Below are positions 1 through 10,696 of a stretch of DNA of 64,000 bases, piece after piece. The DNA is from Pomphorhynchus laevis (taxonomy: Eukaryota > Acanthocephala > Palaeacanthocephala > Echinorhynchida > Pomphorhynchidae). The translations under genes were made by a program, and so were the position numbers. The DNA is taken from assembly GCA_012934845.2 (NCBI GenBank), contig WNNJ02001084.1, forward strand, positions 1-64,000, given 5' to 3'. The notes below the pieces were generated by a model that had not been told where the DNA came from, did no database searches, and worked only from the letters and a program-made list of their open reading frames with translations. Each line of letters opens with the position of its first letter. Positions within the stretch are counted from its first letter, which is position 1.

Positions 1-531
1 TATAATATTATATATAATATAATATATATTATATATTTTACCTATATGATGTAAAATATGTTATCCTTTAAAATGTTATCCGATAACATTTTAAAATATA
101 TCCTGCGTAGTGGATGTATCATTCTTGAGAAAATGCTTAAGCTCTCATATGGAAATAACATTATATACTTTATTTATGAGGTACCTGTTTTAAAATTTAT
201 ATTTTTCCCTTTAAAACTTATATTTTAAAGGAAAATAAATGTGTCCTTAATTTAAACTGGTATCCGAGTAATAAATTAGTTTCATAATAAAATATAAGTA
301 TTTTAATATTAAAATATTATATTTTAATATTATATATAAATATAAGTATATATAAATAAATAAGTATAAATATTTATATTTTAATATTATTAATAATTTC
401 ATAATTTATTATTTTCATAATTAATTATGAAAATTGTTAATTAATAATAAATAAAATTAAGGGATTAAATATTTATTAGAAAATGTTTTTTAAAAATTTT
501 ACTAGTGTCTAGCAATTAATTTTATTTCCAG
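1..531. other. AT-rich intron DNA upstream of the first visible nucleobindin exon
   Basis: Long runs of A and T with short palindromic TATA/ATTA stretches and no convincing coding frame. It ends in a pyrimidine-rich tract and an AG at 530-531 that acts as the acceptor for the exon at 532. I read it as the 3' part of an intron of the nucleobindin gene, so the signal peptide and N-terminal half should lie to the left of the window. Confidence 0.5.
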
Positions 532-3500
532 ATTTGAATGGTGATGGACTCCTCGATTTGAATGAAGTCGGAGCTCTATTTAACGCGGAGGTATTTGTGA
601 TTTATTGGTAATTTTTTCATTAGGTGAGTTGTATTCTATAAAGTTAGCTGTAATTTATAATAAAACGAATCCAAATTTTGATCCTTTTGAAGCTGATGAA
701 GAACGAGCACGAATGATGGAACATTTTATGTCTGAAGTATGTTTTAAATGTAATTGATTTTTATTATATATTTGAATATAATATTTGTACTCATAAAGAA
801 ATCACAATGTGGAAAACATCAAAACTCCGATTCATCATTTATTTAATTTTGAACTAGAAATAGCACAATTTGAACCATTTTCATTTGTTGACATTTTAAA
901 ACGTTGACACGTCGACAACCAAAAAACCCACACATTTAATTTATTTAATTTATTTAACTTGTTGTTTAACTAAGATGTTGTTTAACTGAAACAACATATT
1001 TACCATGATATTGTAATCTTAAATGAACAACTACATTTGTAGTGATGAATAGTCATTATACTGGAGAGATTTACTTAAATTAGAAAAACATGTCATTGTT
1101 TCTTAACATGTTAATAAATAACGCGTAAAGTAGAGCAAATTTTGCATTTTTATATCACAGAGCATAAATTTGAAAATCTTATACCTTATTAAGTAGATGA
1201 CCTATTGATGTGATAACAAATGGCCCTTTATAATTTAATAAAATTTAAAATTAATATTTAATTAAATTTTAACTAAAATAAAATTTTAATTTCTTTGAAT
1301 GTTAGCATACGAATATTGAAATATCATGAAATATACTATGACTTTTAAAATATTCTTGATGCCTTAATTGCTATGATTTGAGTCTGCATGTCAACTCGTG
1401 CACCAAAATGTGTTCAACACTGGGTTTCTGTATTCTAAATAGAACCAAAACAAATTAAAACAAATTATAAATCGAAAACTATTAAAATTATTAAACCAAA
1501 ACAAATGATCTCCAATCCAATTATATGAATGATACGGATTTGATGATTATCGTAAATGGCGAACTAGCAATTTTATATTGTTATCAAGTTATTAAAATAA
1601 ATTTAAAAATTTATATTTTATATATTTTTACAAAACATACTAATTATATTAATTTATTTATAATTAAATTGAATAATTATAATTGTATTAATTATAATTA
1701 TATACTATATAATTATATAATTATATGTTATAATTATATTAATTATTTTAATATTTTAATTAACAAAACAATTACAGTTAATCTTCATAACAAAAATCAT
1801 AAAATGTATTTCATTTTGTTTACTTCGAGCACTCGCTGGAAAGTTGTTAGTATACTAAAGTTGTTTTATACTAAACCAGATATGTAGTTAGTATCTAGTA
1901 AAATTGACGTGTTAACTTCGTATTTTAATTGCATTCTTAATCGTTTTAGTATGATATCGATAAGAATAATGTTATTTCCAAAGAGGAGTTTTTATCTGCT
2001 TTCAAAAAAGCCGAATATCAAGACAATCAGGGATGGGATGTAAGCATCAACTTAACTTCTTTATCTTTATACATAAGATTTATGTAAATAGAACAAAGCA
2101 ATATTTGTTTTAAAAAATTTGAATTCATCTTCCTCATGATTATGTTCATAACGAACATAATTATGAAGAGATTGCATAAATTACTAATAATTACATATAT
2201 CATTAGGTAGACGTCAAATAAGGTAGAAACAAGCAATCAGGTCAACTGATGTTTCGTTGAGTTTACAAGTCAACTTTAAGAATGAATTCCAAAACTAGTA
2301 TAATTTATAGTTATCAAGATAGTAATTGTGCAATCATTGCCAGTTGCAATTGCGTAGAACATAAAAGTTATTCGTCAGTCTGTTGTACTAGATGGCTGTT
2401 TATGGTGACATTTCGCATATGCTAACGAGGAATCCCTTGCCCATAAATCGTGAAACCAATAATCTTGCTTGCTAATTTCCTTGTTTCTATTTGATTATAG
2501 CAAAGTTAGTTTTAAAACTAAAAGTTTAAATGCTTTAACTTGAATGATAACGGATTGCGGTTTGTAATGTCGAGTATCGTTGAAAGTATCTAGGCTCCAA
2601 ATTATTATATTTATTTGAACATAATATTTTTTTCCGTGGGTGAAATTTCTTTGATACGGAAAAACATAATGTAATTGATAATGACTTAATGTTATATGTT
2701 TTATATTATTTTATATTAAAATATTTTAATATTAAAATTTAATTTTATATTAAATGCGCCAATCGTTATTAACACATTGGGATCGTTCGGTCAGGATACA
2801 AATAGTTCTTCCGAAACCTAGGCACACGATTAATCCGAACCATCGGGAATCCCAAAGCGTACAAGTTTTTCATGAAGCGCGTGAGTGTTGCCGTTCAACG
2901 AGGAAATGCCGCGTGCACACTCGAGGCAGCACACGATAATTAACTTACTGCTTTTTAGATTATATTTCAATTTGTAAATTTAATTTATCTTACTTTTCAA
3001 TAATGTTATTTTAAATTTTTATAATTTATTTTTATAATTTAATTTATTAACATTGAAATTTATTTTTATATTAATATTAAAATATATTTTATATACATAA
3101 AAAAATGACAATTGATGCATTGAAAATATCATTGTAATATACATTTGCTTTTTCAATTTCACTTTTGACACGGTTACTAATAATTATTTAATGTTGCGAT
3201 GTTCCCGACTAGTACCAACAATAACAGATTTGTTTATCTGACTTTGAGCAAAATGGAATTTCATAATACATATTTTAAGACTATGTTTCGATACATTTTA
3301 ATGACATTTTTGTCGTTTTGACATAGCATAAGAAATATATTTAGAATCCGTTGAATTTGATAACTCGATTGATACAAAAATCAAATTTTTATTAGCATGG
3401 GCTAGTGATGAGTTTATACTCTTTTAGATCACCAAGTTTTATTTATTCATAACATATTAAGATCTAAGATTTATCGCAAGCCCACCAAAATTGATATTTT

Positions 3501-4940
3501 ATTCCTTGGGTAGCGCTCATATTTCAAATGTTAAAATTAAAAATGTTTCCTTGTGTTCCTATATTATATCAATAAAACTTTGCAGCTCACAACAGTATGT
3601 CTTTGTAACATAATATTCTGCACCAGATTTTAGTCAAATTTTAGTCATCCAATTCCCACAACGTGTAGAATGATTCATGATGAAAGAAAATGACAAATAA
3701 AAGGACTTCAAGACAATTAATTCGGAAGCAATTAAAATATATTTAATTAGATATCCCGCATTTATAAACTCATATGAGTTTATAAGTTCATCATCATTTA
3801 TATATGACTTCATCATCATATGTCAAATATCAACTCTTATTATTAAATATTAATCCTTATTCTGATAAAACGTCTGTTATGTATTAGTCTATTAATAAAA
3901 CTTGACTTTTATTTTAAATTTAAATTTTTTATTTTAACTTGATTTTAATTATAGAAAATCTAAAAACAATTATTAATTTTATTATTTAATTATTAAATTT
4001 TGATTTAGCATTATTATGTTTTGGTTATTTTATAATTATATTAAATACATAGACTCAGTTAGCTGATTTAATCCATCAATTCTACTTCACATCTCCCAAT
4101 TGAAACGCTTTGAGTGGAAAATGCTTCTCAAATATAAATGCTTTTTCTATGTGAGTTTGGGGCGTTAGACAAGGATTATAAAACCACTACTTGCATTACT
4201 GAGCATAAAAACATATTACACACAAAATAATCGGATTAACAAAAATAATCTTTTATGACTAAATTTTATTTCAAAGGATAAAAATACACATATTTTGTAA
4301 ATGCTTCAATTATCCAAATGTTACTCGGCATCATCATTAGGACAACCTACTAATTTTTTATTGGATTTTTTTAAATTAAATTATTTAATAAAGAGTTGTA
4401 TCTGATTTGAAAAATGCTATCTTAATAGTTTTCGGCCGTGTATATTAACGCAACAAAGCAGCTAATTTAGTTATATAGAATCAGATCAAAATTAACTGAG
4501 GCTATATATTTTGTACTGCAACTTAAGTTAAACTGTAAATATTTAAAGCATTAAAAGAATTTTTATGACCTTTAAAACTAAATTTTCAAAAATTTTAATT
4601 TTTAAAAAATAAAACTGTCTTTATAATTAAGATAAATATCTTAATCATAAAGAAAATATTTATAACTCATGAGCATTTAGACATAAATATTCCAATAACA
4701 TAATAAGTGTTAAAATGATAAAATTTACAGAAAAATAATTTTGTACCGATACGGACTTAAATACTTAATTAAAACTCGGAAAATCCTAAAAAATTTGTTT
4801 TAATCTGTTAGTTCAAAATTAGTAAGTGATTGTTAAAAATAAAATTTTCGTTTTTTTTATTTTAGCCAATTGACAGTTCAAAAGAAGGGGGAGATTCAAA
4901 ATCGTTTGAACAACGAAAGCAGAAAGTAATTTCAAGTTAA
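532..4940 (+). CDS. NUCB1: Nucleobindin, C-terminal EF-hand exons (partial gene)
   Basis: Four exons are visible: 532-590, 629-736, 1950-2039 and a likely terminal one at 4866-4940. Exon 1 starts in phase 1 and encodes a canonical 12-residue EF-hand loop, DLNGDGLLDLNE, with Ca ligands at positions 1, 3, 5, 9 and 12. Exon 2 encodes the acidic linker typical of nucleobindins (EADEERARMMEHFMSE). Exon 3 encodes the second loop, DIDKNNVISKEE, followed by EFLSAFKKAEYQDNQGWD; the W after the second EF-hand is a family hallmark. The other junctions keep phase 0, and donors are GTATTT, GTATGT and GTAAGC. The exon at 4866 has a TTTTAG acceptor, continues the frame and stops at 4938. It is less certain, because a GTAATT at 4926 could be a donor to a further exon. 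Nucleobindins are Golgi or secretory-pathway calcium-binding proteins. The signal peptide, DNA-binding-like basic part and any leucine zipper are outside the window or missed. Confidence 0.8.
737..1949 (+). other. Intron between the nucleobindin EF-hand exons
   Basis: The intron runs from a GTATGT donor to a CGTTTTAG acceptor. It is AT-rich and I see no exon inside. An open frame at 1525-1887 is composed almost only of N, I, Y, K and L codons, which is what random AT-rich DNA gives, so I do not call it a gene. Confidence 0.5.
2040..4865 (+). other. Long 3' intron of the nucleobindin gene
   Basis: Starts with a GTAAGC donor after the second EF-hand. It is mostly AT-rich. It holds a GC-richer patch at 2754-2939, open in one frame for 61 codons but resembling nothing I know, and one copy of an AT-rich dispersed repeat at about 3805-4075 (also near 16.0, 16.4 and 63.1 kb). 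It ends at the TTTTAG acceptor at 4865 if the last exon call is right. Confidence 0.4.
3805..4075 (+). repeat. AT-rich dispersed repeat, copy 1
   Basis: Shares with 63045-63230 a start around TCATATG and TTATTAATAAAA, a middle of TTTTATTTTAAATTT, and an end of TACATAGACTCAGTTAG. Related pieces occur at 15970-16040 and 16340-16600. No coding capacity is seen; the class of repeat is unknown. Confidence 0.5.
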
Positions 4941-5209
4941 AATGTACGTTGACTATTACTATATTTATCTTAGATTAGTACCGCAAGCCATCCATCGGTC
5001 AAAGTTATGAAGATATGATAATATTTATTTTGTAGTGAAAATAGCGTCAAGTATTAACAAGACTGTTTATATGCGTTGCATTTGAAAACAGTTGGATTTT
5101 AAAATTATATAATCATGTGATCTTCAATTTTTTGAAATGTCAACCAAAACACGAGAATCACTTGGACTAAAATGAATTGGTGATTCCAGCATATCCGATT
5201 AAAGGTTTC

Positions 5210-5215
5210 AATAAA
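5210..5215 (+). promoter_or_regulatory. Candidate poly(A) signal of the nucleobindin gene
   Basis: An AATAAA, overlapping a second AATAAA-like hexamer, lies about 270 nt after the proposed stop codon and is followed within 30 nt by T/G-rich DNA. This suits a cleavage site near 5230. AATAAA is common by chance in DNA this AT-rich, so this is supportive rather than decisive. Confidence 0.35.
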
Positions 5216-5574
5216 TAAAACTTAATGCCACATATTTGTTGTTACTCATTATTAAGTCATGTTTGCACTAATATAGAAGCTACTTGTATTTTATCAGCAT
5301 TAATATTAGATTTTATAAACACAATACGGATTTCAAATTGAAGGATAGTTTTTGATCAGATTTACATTTTAATTTTTAATTCACAATAATAAAAAAAATC
5401 AATTTTTTAAACATAATTATTATATTTAAACGCTTTTATAAATATGAGAAAATAATATATTTGTTGTTTTTTTATTAATATTGTGTGATTAAGTTAAATT
5501 CAAAAAGTATTTAAATTCCACATATAATTTAATTATGCGTCTCCAATTACCATTAGATTGTAAATAAGGCGGAG

Positions 5575-5660
5575 AGACATTATTTATTTTACAATTTAGA
5601 TCCAATATTTCGGTAACATGTGATCACATCATTGTCAAAGATTATTCAATTTAAAACAAT
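5575..5660 (-). repeat. Penelope-type end signature (solo)
   Basis: Read on the minus strand this gives CTTTGACAATGATGTGATCA, then CGAAATATTGGATC and AAATAAATAATG. The same layout (CT-GAAGATGA..., GAAATATT, then AAATAAA) occurs in the hairpins at 9.7-9.9 and 59.6-59.8 kb and again at 52100-52205. It resembles ends commonly seen in Penelope-like elements; the rest of the element is not recognisable here. Confidence 0.4.
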
Positions 5661-6110
5661 TGATTACAATTAAATAATCATCGATAATAGTGTGCCACGT
5701 GCCATGGGACCGATCCCATGCTGAGAAAAGAGGATGGTTGGCGATAGACTTCTTTACAAGCCAGCTGTAACAAACCGTCGGATTAACATTATGAAATGTT
5801 GTCTAATAAACTTCGAGAAAGGCGACTACAATGGTACATCCACGTTCTCAGCGGACTCCGGACCGAAACGAAACAAACGATGAAGAAAAACAGAATAATA
5901 TTTTAATGTTTCATTATTAATAGAAATATGTATAATATCATGATTAACAAGACTAGTTTTATATAAATATAAGAGAATACAATGGAAGTGCACATTATCC
6001 AATCTAATTTATATTTAAGCGCTTTTTAATATGAGAAAATAATATATTTATTGTTAATGTTTTATATTGTATTGCAGTTTAATCATGCATCATGAACTAA
6101 CTATTTTATT
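5661..6110. other. Intergenic DNA with a GC-richer patch
   Basis: A GC-richer stretch at about 5690-5880 contains the short palindrome CATGGGACCGATCCCATG. It looks like decayed element DNA, but I could not place it. The rest is AT-rich with no clear feature. Confidence 0.3.
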
Positions 6111-6316
6111 TGCACACTTTAAAGTGTCCCTGTAAAACAGCATTTCTATTAAAAGGAATTTGGTGCCTGATGCATGGTTAAACCGCAATACGCACTGTCA
6201 TGCACAGAGCTTATGCTAAATTTCCTCTGATGATTCAGATTAAGGGTAGTTCTGTTTTTCGAGCTTTAGACATTGTTTAAGCGTGTGTTAAGGTGCCAAT
6301 GGATGATTATTAAAGT

Positions 6317-6360
6317 CACGGTACTGATGAGCTCCGTAAGAGCGAAACGCGTGTACCGTT
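6317..6360 (+). ncRNA. Hammerhead ribozyme motif, unit 1
   Basis: The conserved core CTGATGA is at 6324-6330. Stem II is GCTC/GAGC closed by CGTAA (6331-6343). GAAA follows at 6344-6347. A very short stem III comes next (ACGC/GTG side) and stem I is CGGTA paired with TACCG (6319-6323 with 6354-6358). A type I layout with a tiny stem III is typical of Penelope/retrozyme hammerheads, which act best as dimers. The nucleotide at the expected cleavage position (17) reads G here, which should weaken or abolish cleavage. Confidence 0.75.
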
Positions 6361-6785
6361 GTTGAAGTTTGTCGTCACACATAGGATGACTGGGCATACG
6401 CAGCGACTTTGAATATTGCGAGAATAATTCGGTTCTATTTCTTGATCTGATGAGATATATATATATATAATGTTGCCTGGTGTTTATTCCTCTTCGTGAG
6501 GAAAACATAGTGATTTATTTACGAGTACACCATTGTGTGTCCCAGGGCAGGTGTAACAACAAATTATATTTTATATATTTATACACTTTAAAGTGTCTAT
6601 GTAAAACAGCGTTTCTATTAAAAGGAATTTAGTGCCTGATGCACGGTTAAACCGCAATACGCACTGTCATGCACAGAGCGTATGCTAAATTTCCTCCGAT
6701 GATTCATATTAAGGGTAGTTCTGTTTTTCGAGCTTTAGACATTGTTTAAGCGTGTGTTAAGGTGCTTATGGATGATTATTAAAGT

Positions 6786-6829
6786 CACGGTACTGATGAG
6801 CTCCGTTAGAGCGAAACGCATATACCGTT
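6786..6829 (+). ncRNA. Hammerhead ribozyme motif, unit 2
   Basis: Same core as unit 1: CTGATGA at 6793-6799, stem II GCTC/GAGC with loop CGTTA, GAAA, and stem I CGGTA/TACCG. Here the sequence before the expected scissile bond reads ATA, a permitted NUH triplet, but stem III has lost a pair. Units 1 and 2 differ by changes at what were probably CpG sites, so the common ancestor most likely read CGAAACGCGTATACCG. Confidence 0.75.
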
Positions 6830-7176
6830 GTTGAAGTTTGTCGTCACACATAAGATGACTGGGCATACGTAGCGACTTTGAATATTGCGAGAATAATTCG
6901 GTTCTATTTCTTGATCTGATGAGGACTTATAGAATGCTGCCTGGTGTTTATGCCTCTTCATGAGGGAAACATAGTGATTTATTTACGAGTACACCATTGT
7001 GTGTCCCAGAGCAGATGTAACAACAAATTATATTTTATATATTTGTACAATTTAAAGTGTCCCTGTAAAACAGCGTTTCTATTAAAAGGAATTTAGTGTC
7101 TGATGCATGGTTAAACCGCAATACGCACTGCCATGCACAGAACTTATGCTAAATTTCCTCTGATGATTCAGATTAA

Positions 7177-7776
7177 AATTCTCTTGAAATAACTGTCGGG
7201 TTTATCTTGCAACCTGGGGGTGTTTACCTTTTAAATGTTTACCGAGTTTACTGGGTAGCATTTATTCATTTGACATTATTTTTCCACAAATAAGACATAC
7301 GGGCTCCGGATTATCAAGATTTTCTGAACAATAGAATCCAAAACTTAGATAACTTTCGTTGAATTTTCTCTTTGATTTTAACTTGTTTTTTTACTTAAAT
7401 TGGATGTTGAATTCACAGATGTATCATTTTTATGTAGAATCAAACCAGCACTGTAATTCAGATGTTTTTCTTGATCAATCTTATCAGTTTCATTTTCTAC
7501 TTTAGTTGGCTTTGGATCATTGGAAGATTCTTCGGGGCTCTTGTAATTTGATTGCATTGACCCCTAAATATATAAAAAAATTATATCTTATTAGAAAAAA
7601 TGACGGGAAAGTATGAAATAAATTATTATATAAATTTTCAACATTAGATAGAAAACTAATGAATACTCTAATGTTTAAAAAATCTAATTTTTAAAATATA
7701 AAGAAATGTTCAGGGTGCCCCTAACAAATGTCTAGGGCGCACCAGTGTGCCCGGGCGCACTGTTTGAGAAACACTG
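7177..7776 (-). mobile_element. hAT transposon, 5' end with start of a ZBED-type transposase (truncated)
   Basis: The right edge at 7766-7776 reads, on the minus strand, CAGTGTTTCTCAAAC, the usual hAT terminal repeat, with a possible 8-bp target duplicate TGTTGGAG beside it. From an ATG at 7557 the minus strand encodes an acidic lead followed by KRKFNESYLSFGF, EPVCLICGKIMSNE, MLPSKLGKHLKGKH: a BED-like zinc finger (C-x2-C...H-x4-H) as in ZBED5/SCAND3-type hAT transposases. A one-base slip in a run of seven A's separates lead and finger, and a stop falls inside the finger. The catalytic core is absent; the element is cut off at the tandem array. Confidence 0.65.
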
Positions 7777-8480
7777 TGTTGGAGAAAAAGGAAGTAGCTT
7801 GAGTGAACGTTAAAATAACCGCCGTGCGGATATTAAAACAATGCAATAACACAAGACGCAATAGTTGAACATTGTGTAACAAAACACTCGCTAATCACCG
7901 ATTGCTTTATAGTACCAAAAAAATACTGGCAATCATAAGATGAGAAAGTATATTAAACAAAAATTGATCGGCCAACTAATGTGGGACTCACCAAATGGAA
8001 TAAATAAGCATCATTTTTTAAAATGGCCAGACGTAACTTGAGTTCAGTGTTTTACTTACTGTCTCTGTTTCTGATTGGATTTTTATTGTTACCTATGTTT
8101 TAGATTGATAAAGCAAAAGAAGCGAAACGTCTAGTTTGTTCTGTACTTTACTAGTTTACTAATCACATATATTGTAAATTTGTTTTCAAATAATGGATCT
8201 TATTCATCAATTTAACGAGAAAATATATTTTAAATAATCGTATTTCTCATGAAATTTTGATTTCAAAACAGAAATCTAGAGCAGCGGTACATATGAAATT
8301 TCACATTTTTGAAGAGACAACGGAATAAACCTGAATACGCTGAAATTATCAAAAACACTGTGTTAATTTTGATCTAGTAGATAAAAGTTACACAAATAAT
8401 ATAAAAAGAGACGGAACAACATATTGAAAAGAGCTTCGAAATTACTACAGAATCTATTGTTAAAATTCTACACTAATTCT
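7777..8480. other. No gene seen between the hAT piece and the Penelope-like element
   Basis: AT-rich DNA, possibly including untranslated 5' sequence of the Penelope-like element that follows. No frame, RNA or clear repeat is supported. Confidence 0.3.
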
Positions 8481-8484
8481 TACA

Positions 8485-10590
8485 ATGAAATGTCAGCTTG
8501 ATACGGATCTTATTATCGACCAGCTGATTACAGGAAAGACACGCAAGCTGTCCTGGATACTAAGAGAGCAAATTAAACAGGACAAAATCAAACATCTAAA
8601 AATCCAGTCAAGCAGACATTTTAGACGAAATAGAATTCGAAAAATAGACATAGCTAATGTACACACTAACCTTACGAATGTAAATTTGAATAAAGAAAGA
8701 AAATTTGGATTTAGGCTAAAACTACATGTCCACGTGAATATTTACGAATTAATCTAACGAACAATCTACCAAAAATTGTAACTAAAAGCTTCAAGGATAC
8801 AAACAACCCTGAGCAACGTATAAGTTTGACTAACAACTTTGGGAATGGTGTTATTCGGAATTTTTAAAGATAAAACCAAACCATGGGACTAAACGAAATC
8901 TTACCAGAGAATAATCAGCTGCCTTATAGAGTCAAGAAACACGGATAATGTCATTATACGCAAAGCGGACAAAAGTAATTCATCAGTCGTTTGGGACTCA
9001 AATGATTACATAAATGAAAGAAATCGACAACTACAAACAAACAATTACACGACCATCAATATAGAAAAACTAGATAATATCAAACAGAATTTAATAAATC
9101 TGATTAATGAACACATTAGTAGAAATTACCTACGAGGAAGCAATGTGGATCAACTTATTCCAAAACAAAAAATCGGTAGATACTACCTACTACTAAAAAT
9201 ACATAAATCATGTAGACCAGCGATAGGACGACCAATATTTAATTGCATTGGGACAACAACGGAAATGCTATCAAAACGATTACATCAACTAATTTTTCCA
9301 CTAGCCAAACAAGTAATGGGATATATAGAAAACACAACCGAATTTCTCAACAAACTAAATGAGGTCAAAAAGAATAAGGATTTATTAATCACGATGGACG
9401 TGGAATCACTATATCCCTCTATTCCACATTCAGATGGCTTAAACGCATTAAATAAAGCAATGACAGCTAATAATTGGTGTGAAAAAAGAGAAATTTTGTT
9501 TGAGAGAGTATGGAATTTATTCTGACGAATAATACATTTGAATTTAACGGCAAACACTTCAGACAACTAACAGGAACAGCCATGGGTACAGCTGTTGCTT
9601 CGAGTTATGCCACATTATTTATAAGTGACTATGAAGTAAACATGATGCAGTCATTTGAGAAAATTCGTTTCCAATCCGAATTTGGAAACAGGAATATTTA
9701 TTTGATTAGAAAAGTCTAATATTTCGACATCACTACGGCACGTCATCTTCAGGGTTGTATGTATATTAGATATCAAACTTTTCTTAAGGTGAAAAAGTTT
9801 GATATCTAATACAACCCTGAAGATTGCGTACCGTAGTGCCTTCAAATGTTGAATTTTTCTAATCAAATAAATGTTCCTGTTTCCCGCCTTCATGTAGCAA
9901 TCATTTGAATTAAAACCTTTTTTATTCGTACGATATATTGATGATATATTCATGGTTCGGAAACATTGGTAAGAAAACTTAGAAAAGTTCTTTAGACATG
10001 TAAACAATTTCGAATGTTTAAAATTCACCACATCAGTGTTAATCCCTGCCAATTTCCTGGACGTTTCAGTCTATAGAGACAATAAACAAAATATACAAAC
10101 AAGTATTTACATAAAATCAGCATTAATAACGAACTATCTCCACGCAAATAGCGCGCATCCAAATTGTACAAAAAAACAACTATTCAGAGCGAGGCAGCGA
10201 GAATTATGATAATATGCAGCGAGCCCGATATAAGCGAGATACAGATCAAAAATGTTAAAAACATTAAAAAACCGAGGTTTTGTTAAGCATGAAATTTTGA
10301 GCGAAATCCAAAGAGCCAGACAAAACCACTTATCAAAATTAAAAAACACTCAATTATCTAAACAACTAAACGTAACAAATACAAACAAAAAATACAATTA
10401 TAATATAGTTACGCTTTACCGCCCCACGTTACGACATATACAGAAATGTATAAAGAAAAAAATGCGTACAATTGCAAAAGCTGAAAATTTGACGTTACCG
10501 GATATCCAATGGATCTATCAAGTTAACAATAAAATTGGTCGATACATAAATGATAAAATGCATTCGAATTTGACTAATAAATAAAGATTT
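8485..10590 (+). mobile_element. Penelope-like element P1, reverse transcriptase region (decayed)
   Basis: Successive frames encode the hallmarks of Penelope RT in order: an N-terminal region near 8930 with DNVIIRKADKSN; IGRYYLLLKIHK and RPAIGRPIF (9170-9240); LLITMDVESLYPSIPHSDG (motif A, about 9380-9435); FRQLTGTAMGTAVASSYATL (9555-9615); and VRYIDDIFMV (catalytic YIDD, about 9927). A conserved tail follows to 10584. The RT is split at 9660-9890 by a hairpin insertion. I see no GIY-YIG endonuclease; the frame ends where such a domain would begin. The copy is broken across several frames and is inactive. The next element's 3' end starts about 30 bp on. Confidence 0.8.
9660..9892. mobile_element. 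Hairpin insertion with Penelope-type ends inside P1
   Basis: Two arms of about 100 bp are inverted copies of each other (from GGAAACAGGAAT to CAACCCTGAAGAT) around a short loop near 9780. Each arm carries the ending CTGAAGATG... CGAAATATT... AAATAAAT-like signature. The flanks CATGATGCAGTCATTTGA (left) and CATGTAGCAATCATTTGA (right) look like a target-site duplicate of about 17 bp, and the RT frame resumes right after it. This is a separate, later insertion of a non-coding Penelope relative. Confidence 0.6.
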
Positions 10591-10696
10591 TTTTTACTAA
10601 AAAATACAACAATAAATACATAAATAAGGTCAAAAAGAGATTATAGTTAATTAATTCAGTCAGATATAAGATAACTTCATACTTCTGCTATAGTCC

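Larger units (their letters stand above)
6114..7176 (+). repeat. Tandem array of ~465-bp hammerhead-bearing units (Penelope pLTR or retrozyme)
   Basis: Three head-to-tail units begin at 6114, 6583 and 7047 with an ACACTTTAAAGTGTC-like sequence, giving periods of 469 and 464 bp. Units 1 and 2 are complete and close to identical. Unit 3 stops after about 130 bp at 7176, next to the hAT fragment. Each complete unit contains a hammerhead ribozyme motif about 200 bp in. No protein is encoded. Tandem repeats with a hammerhead per unit are the known architecture of Penelope-like element pLTRs and of animal retrozymes. The array has the same orientation as the Penelope-like element starting near 8.5 kb, so either it is that element's pLTR separated by the hAT piece, or it is a non-autonomous relative. 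Confidence 0.75.

Noticed and set aside
1525-1887. 120-codon open frame in the nucleobindin intron
   Set aside because: Composed almost only of N, I, Y, K and L codons and has no protein-like pattern; expected by chance in DNA this AT-rich.
2754-2939. GC-richer 61-codon frame
   Set aside because: No similarity recognised and no splice context; kept only as a note within the intron.
6437-6447. Second CTGATGAG in each array unit
   Set aside because: No GAAA and no stem II follow, so it is not another hammerhead.
7180-7575. Minus-strand exon with a TATATTTAG acceptor and an acidic N-terminus
   Set aside because: At first read as a host exon, but the following frame is a ZBED-type hAT finger and a hAT terminal repeat lies at 7766-7776, so it belongs to the transposon.
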